From positions 1 through 8,479 of the forward strand of contig JAHFQQ010000101.1 of assembly GCA_023259235.1 (NCBI GenBank): a DNA stretch of 8,479 bases. The letters are read 5' to 3'. The position numbers and the translations under genes are program-made. Below are positions 5,582 to 8,479 of this stretch, one piece after another. The DNA comes from Polaromonas sp. GTDB taxonomy: Bacteria > Pseudomonadota > Gammaproteobacteria > Burkholderiales > Burkholderiaceae_C. Position 1 is the first letter of the stretch. Every line of letters begins with the position of its first letter. Under the pieces are notes generated by a model. That model searched no databases. It saw only the letters and a list, made by a program, of their open reading frames with translations, and was not told the DNA's origin.

Positions 5582-7789
5582 GTGAAAACAAGAATGAACT
5601 TCAGGCCGCTGGGCGCTGCTGTCATGGCACTGTCCATCGCCACGGTCAGCGCCGTTTCCATCGCACAGCTTGCGCCCAGGGAAAAGACTTTCCCGAACGC
5701 ACAAGCGACGGCGTTTTCGGGACCGCTGCACACGGAGCAGCGGTTTAACCGCCTGATCATCAAGTTCAAGGACAAGGCCGCCACGCGCGCGGGCGAGTTC
5801 GACTTCTTCGAGGCCCGCAACCAGGTGGCCATGCTGGATGGCAGCGCCAGCCTGAATCTGGCCAAGACCAGAACGGTCAGCCTGTCCTACCTGAAATCGG
5901 TCACTTCGCAAACCCACGTGGCAATGACGGGGCAAAAGCTCAGCCGCGCGGAATTGTTCGCGCTGGCCAAGCAGATCGAGCGGGACCCAGGCGTGGCCTA
6001 TGCCGAGATCGATGAGATCGCGCAGGCGCAGTTCACACCGAACGATCCGGACTATCTGACCCAACAATGGCATTACCAGGATCCAGTCAGCTACCCCGGC
6101 GGTGCCAACTTGCCGTCGGCCTGGGACCGCTCCACCGGCGCCGGGGTGGTAGTGGCCGTGCTTGACACCGGTTTGCGCCCGCATGCGGATCTGGCGGCCA
6201 ACCTGTTGCCTGGTTATGACTTCATCAGTGCCGATAGCCCGGGCGTCTTCACCACCGCCAATGATGGTGATGGGCGCGACAGCGACGCTTCCGACCCGGG
6301 AGACTGGACACTTGCGGGCGCCTGCGATTCAGGCTCGCCCGCCAGCAACAGCAGCTGGCACGGCACCCATGTGGCCGGCACCATCGCGGCGGTGACCAAT
6401 AACGGCACCGGCGTGGCGGGCGTGGCCTTTGGCGCAAAGGTCCTGCCGGTGCGCGTGCTCGGCGTTTGTGGCGGCTTCATGTCTGACATTGCCGCCGGCA
6501 TGCGGTGGGCAGCCGGGCTGGACGTACCGGGCGTGCCAGCCAACCTGCACAAGGCCAAGGTGCTGAACCTGAGCCTGGGCAACCCGGGGTCCTGCGGCCC
6601 CACCTATCAGGACGCGGTCGATGCCGTGCGCGCTGCTGGCAGCGTGATGGTGGCGGCCACCGGCAATGAGGGGCTGCCGTCAATCAGCCGGCCCGCCAAT
6701 TGCGCTGGCGTGATTGCGGTCACCGCGCACACCAGGCTGGGTGACAACGCCAACTACGCCAACATCGGTGCCGGCACGGTCATCAGCGGCCCGGGTGGCG
6801 GTTTTGGCACGTTGCTGGCGGGTGACGGGGCCCGCGTGTACTCTACCCTGAACTCCGGAACCACCATCCCGGTTGCCGACAGCTACGGCCTGCTGGCTGG
6901 CACCAGTCAAGCAGCGGCCCACGTGGCGGGCGTTGCCGCCCTGCTGGCCAGCCTGCAGCCGGAGATTTCCCCGGACGCCCTGAGCTCGGTGCTGGACAGT
7001 TCGGCGCGGCCATACCCGACCGGGACATTCTGCGCGACCCGCACCGACTGCGGCGCCGGCCTGCTCGATGCCAGGGCAGCGCTTGACCGCCTCAACTCGC
7101 TGGCGCCGACGGTGACCGCTTCCGTCAATCTGCCCGGTATCCGGCCCACCGGTTCGACCATTGGATTGACAGCGACCGCTTCGGCGGGCAGCAGCGGCAA
7201 CACCACGTTCAGCTACCAATGGAGCCAAATTGCCGGTCCCGGCGTAACCTTGAGCAGCGCCACGTCGGCCGCAACCTCGTTTGCTGCGCCTTCACCCGGG
7301 GCCAGCTATACGTTCAAGGTAAACGTCACGGATGGTGCCAATTTGTCAGCCTCAAACCAGGTCAGTGTCACGACCGATACGGCACCAGTTCTTAACCCGA
7401 TTCCAGCCCAGACCGTGGTGCAGGCTGGCGCGTTGACCTTTTCCGCGTCGGCCACCGACGCGGAAAATAATCCCGTGGTTTTTCTGGCCAGTAGCCTGCC
7501 ACCGGGCAGCAGCCTGAACGAGTCGACCGGTGTGTTCAGCTGGAACAGCGCGGGCCCTGCCGGAAACTATGCATTCACCGTCACACCCAATGACGGCGTA
7601 TTCAGCGGAGTTCCGCTAACTGTTTCGATCACGGTCACGGCGCAGGAGTCGCCACCAGGAAGCGGCGGTGGCGGTGGCGGCGGCGGTGGTGGATCGATGG
7701 GCGGGTTTGACCTGTTCGCCCTGTTGCTACTGGCCGGCTTGAGCATTTACTTTGGCCGCCGTCCAGGAACGCGCGGCAAGAACCAGTAA
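5582..7789 (+). CDS. Secreted S8 subtilase with propeptide, Ig-like domains and GlyGly-CTERM tail
   Basis: Extracellular serine protease of 735 residues, close in layout to the proteobacterial extracellular S8 family that includes Dichelobacter AprV-type enzymes. The GTG start follows a purine-rich AGAGAAGAG; an ATG at 5594 is the alternative. Signal peptide is about 1-28. The I9-like propeptide is about 57-150. The catalytic domain is about 160-505, with Asp195 in VLDTG, His260 in WHGTHVAGT, oxyanion Asn362 in ATGNEG and Ser442 in GTSQAAAHVAG. NDGDGRDSDASDPGDW (227-242) is an acidic, probably calcium-binding insert typical of this group. Six catalytic-domain cysteines (248, 296, 338, 374, 484, 490) suggest three disulfides. 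Two Ig/PKD-like domains follow (about 507-600 and 601-686), then ten glycines, a hydrophobic helix and a basic end. Oddity: the serine motif is SQAAAH rather than the common SMAAPH. The lipoprotein upstream and rhombosortase downstream are probable partners. Confidence 0.95.
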   Translation: MKTRMNFRPLGAAVMALSIATVSAVSIAQLAPREKTFPNAQATAFSGPLHTEQRFNRLIIKFKDKAATRAGEFDFFEARNQVAMLDGSASLNLAKTRTVSLSYLKSVTSQTHVAMTGQKLSRAELFALAKQIERDPGVAYAEIDEIAQAQFTPNDPDYLTQQWHYQDPVSYPGGANLPSAWDRSTGAGVVVAVLDTGLRPHADLAANLLPGYDFISADSPGVFTTANDGDGRDSDASDPGDWTLAGACDSGSPASNSSWHGTHVAGTIAAVTNNGTGVAGVAFGAKVLPVRVLGVCGGFMSDIAAGMRWAAGLDVPGVPANLHKAKVLNLSLGNPGSCGPTYQDAVDAVRAAGSVMVAATGNEGLPSISRPANCAGVIAVTAHTRLGDNANYANIGAGTVISGPGGGFGTLLAGDGARVYSTLNSGTTIPVADSYGLLAGTSQAAAHVAGVAALLASLQPEISPDALSSVLDSSARPYPTGTFCATRTDCGAGLLDARAALDRLNSLAPTVTASVNLPGIRPTGSTIGLTATASAGSSGNTTFSYQWSQIAGPGVTLSSATSAATSFAAPSPGASYTFKVNVTDGANLSASNQVSVTTDTAPVLNPIPAQTVVQAGALTFSASATDAENNPVVFLASSLPPGSSLNESTGVFSWNSAGPAGNYAFTVTPNDGVFSGVPLTVSITVTAQESPPGSGGGGGGGGGGSMGGFDLFALLLLAGLSIYFGRRPGTRGKNQ
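7664..7693 (+). repeat. GGN codon repeat encoding ten glycines
   Basis: Ten consecutive glycine codons, alternating mainly GGC and GGT with a final GGA, encode residues 695-704 of the subtilase. This is the flexible linker before the C-terminal sorting helix. The short-unit repeat could change in length by slippage in steps of three bases, altering linker length without breaking the frame. Confidence 0.75.
7694..7786 (+). other. GlyGly-CTERM-type sorting tail of the subtilase (rhombosortase target)
   Basis: After the glycine run come SMGGFD (705-710), a hydrophobic stretch LFALLLLAGLSIYF (711-724) and a short basic end RRPGTRGKNQ. Glycine-rich linker, single helix and positively charged tail are the three parts of the GlyGly-CTERM signal. 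In Vibrio cholerae such tails are cut by a rhombosortase during surface delivery through type II secretion. The adjacent rhombosortase gene strongly supports the assignment. The cleavage point is not determined here. Confidence 0.8.
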
Positions 7790-8434
7790 CACCAGGCCGA
7801 TGCCGCCCAATGCACCCGCCAGGTGCGCCGGTTGATAAACCGGGAAGCCCCATCCGCCCGGGGATGCCTCGCGCACGCCCTCCCACTGAAGCCAGAGTTT
7901 CAGCGCCATGAGGCCTAAAACAGCCACGGCGGCGGCGCGAATCAACGCTGCGGTTGGCAGCCGGGCCCGGGAACCACTCACCCCGGCGGGCAGATGCAGC
8001 GGGCGGGCAAGCCAGCCCAAAGCCACGGCATTGCCAGCCAGCAGCCCATGCAGCGCCCCCGAAGCCCCGGCGTAATAGCTGCAATCCGGATCAAGCGCCA
8101 ACACCAGCGCCACGCCGGCATAGCCGCCGCACAGCGCCAGCAACTGGATCGGCCAACGCAGCCAGAGGCCGCTTGCAACAACGATCACTACCAGGGCAAA
8201 GGCATTGCCCGCCGCGTGCCAGAACGTCAGATGCACCCATTGCGAGGTCAATAATTGCCAGACTGCGCCATGCTCATAGCTGGCGCGGTCAAACCGCAGC
8301 AGTTCGGACGCTCCCAGCCACAGCTGCAGCCCCAGCGTGAACGACACAAAAAGCAGCGTCAGGCACAACAGCCCGGGCTCCAACCCGATCCATTTGCCGG
8401 CCCCAGGCCGATCATCTGACAAACCGGAGATCAT
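7727..8434 (-). CDS. rrtA: Rhombosortase (rhomboid-family intramembrane serine protease)
   Basis: Inner-membrane protease predicted to cleave the GlyGly-CTERM tail of the convergent subtilase. The protein has 235 residues, about the size of known rhombosortases, and several membrane helices starting near residue 21. Rhomboid motifs are present: HLTFWHAAGN (68-77, with His68, His73 and Asn77), GASGALHG (123-130, nucleophile Ser125) and AHLAG (203-207, catalytic His204). The first and last correspond to the rhomboid HxxxxHxxxN and terminal His elements. The compact form without extra domains fits rhombosortases rather than GlpG. The ATG at 8434 has no strong ribosome binding site, and the frame stays open to the window edge at 8479, so the start is uncertain. 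The last 20 codons and stop lie antisense over the end of the subtilase gene. Confidence 0.88.
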   Translation of the reverse strand: MISGLSDDRPGAGKWIGLEPGLLCLTLLFVSFTLGLQLWLGASELLRFDRASYEHGAVWQLLTSQWVHLTFWHAAGNAFALVVIVVASGLWLRWPIQLLALCGGYAGVALVLALDPDCSYYAGASGALHGLLAGNAVALGWLARPLHLPAGVSGSRARLPTAALIRAAAVAVLGLMALKLWLQWEGVREASPGGWGFPVYQPAHLAGALGGIGLVLLVLAARSWTAAKVNAQAGQ

Positions 8435-8479
8435 GCACCAGGCCGTCCCGCTAATAGGTGCCCGGATACGCCCCGCCGT

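Noticed and set aside
5045..6184. Long minus-strand open frame (379 codons) opposite the lipoprotein and the start of the subtilase gene
   Set aside because: It runs antisense to two genes with clear signal peptides and family motifs. Its protein has no recognisable domain and the amino-acid mix expected of a shadow frame in GC-rich DNA.

Overview
The window looks like chromosome from a betaproteobacterium of the order Burkholderiales, possibly Comamonadaceae. It is GC-rich, carries the ileS-lspA pair in its usual overlapping arrangement, and its proteins read like that group. This placement is an inference from gene order and protein flavour, not from a database search.

Left part (1-2661). 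The 3' end of ileS (isoleucyl-tRNA synthetase, zinc-binding tail) overlaps lspA (lipoprotein signal peptidase) by one base. After a 196-base gap holding a short palindrome comes a full-length yjbB-type Na/phosphate cotransporter with a C-terminal PhoU-like domain. It ends inside a strong palindrome.

Middle (2659-4938). On the minus strand are a zinc-independent quinone oxidoreductase (qor) and, 17 bases after it, a 65-codon ORF. That ORF reads like a shrunken NUDIX hydrolase lacking its catalytic domain. Diverging from qor is a ten-helix EamA/DMT-family transporter.

Right part (about 5019-8434). This is the most interesting region. A promoter with a perfect TATAAT box precedes a 131-residue lipoprotein. 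After its lipobox and a Pro-rich linker, the lipoprotein consists only of a domain that resembles the propeptide (inhibitor-I9-like) domain of the next gene. That gene encodes a 735-residue secreted S8 subtilase: signal peptide, propeptide, Asp/His/Ser catalytic domain, two Ig-like domains, a poly-Gly linker and a GlyGly-CTERM-type tail. Convergent to it, and overlapping its last 63 bases codon-for-codon on the other strand, is a rhombosortase. This is the rhomboid-type intramembrane protease family known to process GlyGly-CTERM proteins.

Proposed joint function (inference): the subtilase is exported, its C-terminal anchor is cut by the neighbouring rhombosortase, and the lipoprotein, probably held at the outer membrane, acts in trans as a folding helper or inhibitor of the protease. 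LspA, which would mature that lipoprotein, is also encoded in the window but is a housekeeping gene. No RNA genes, insertion sequences or CRISPR arrays were seen.
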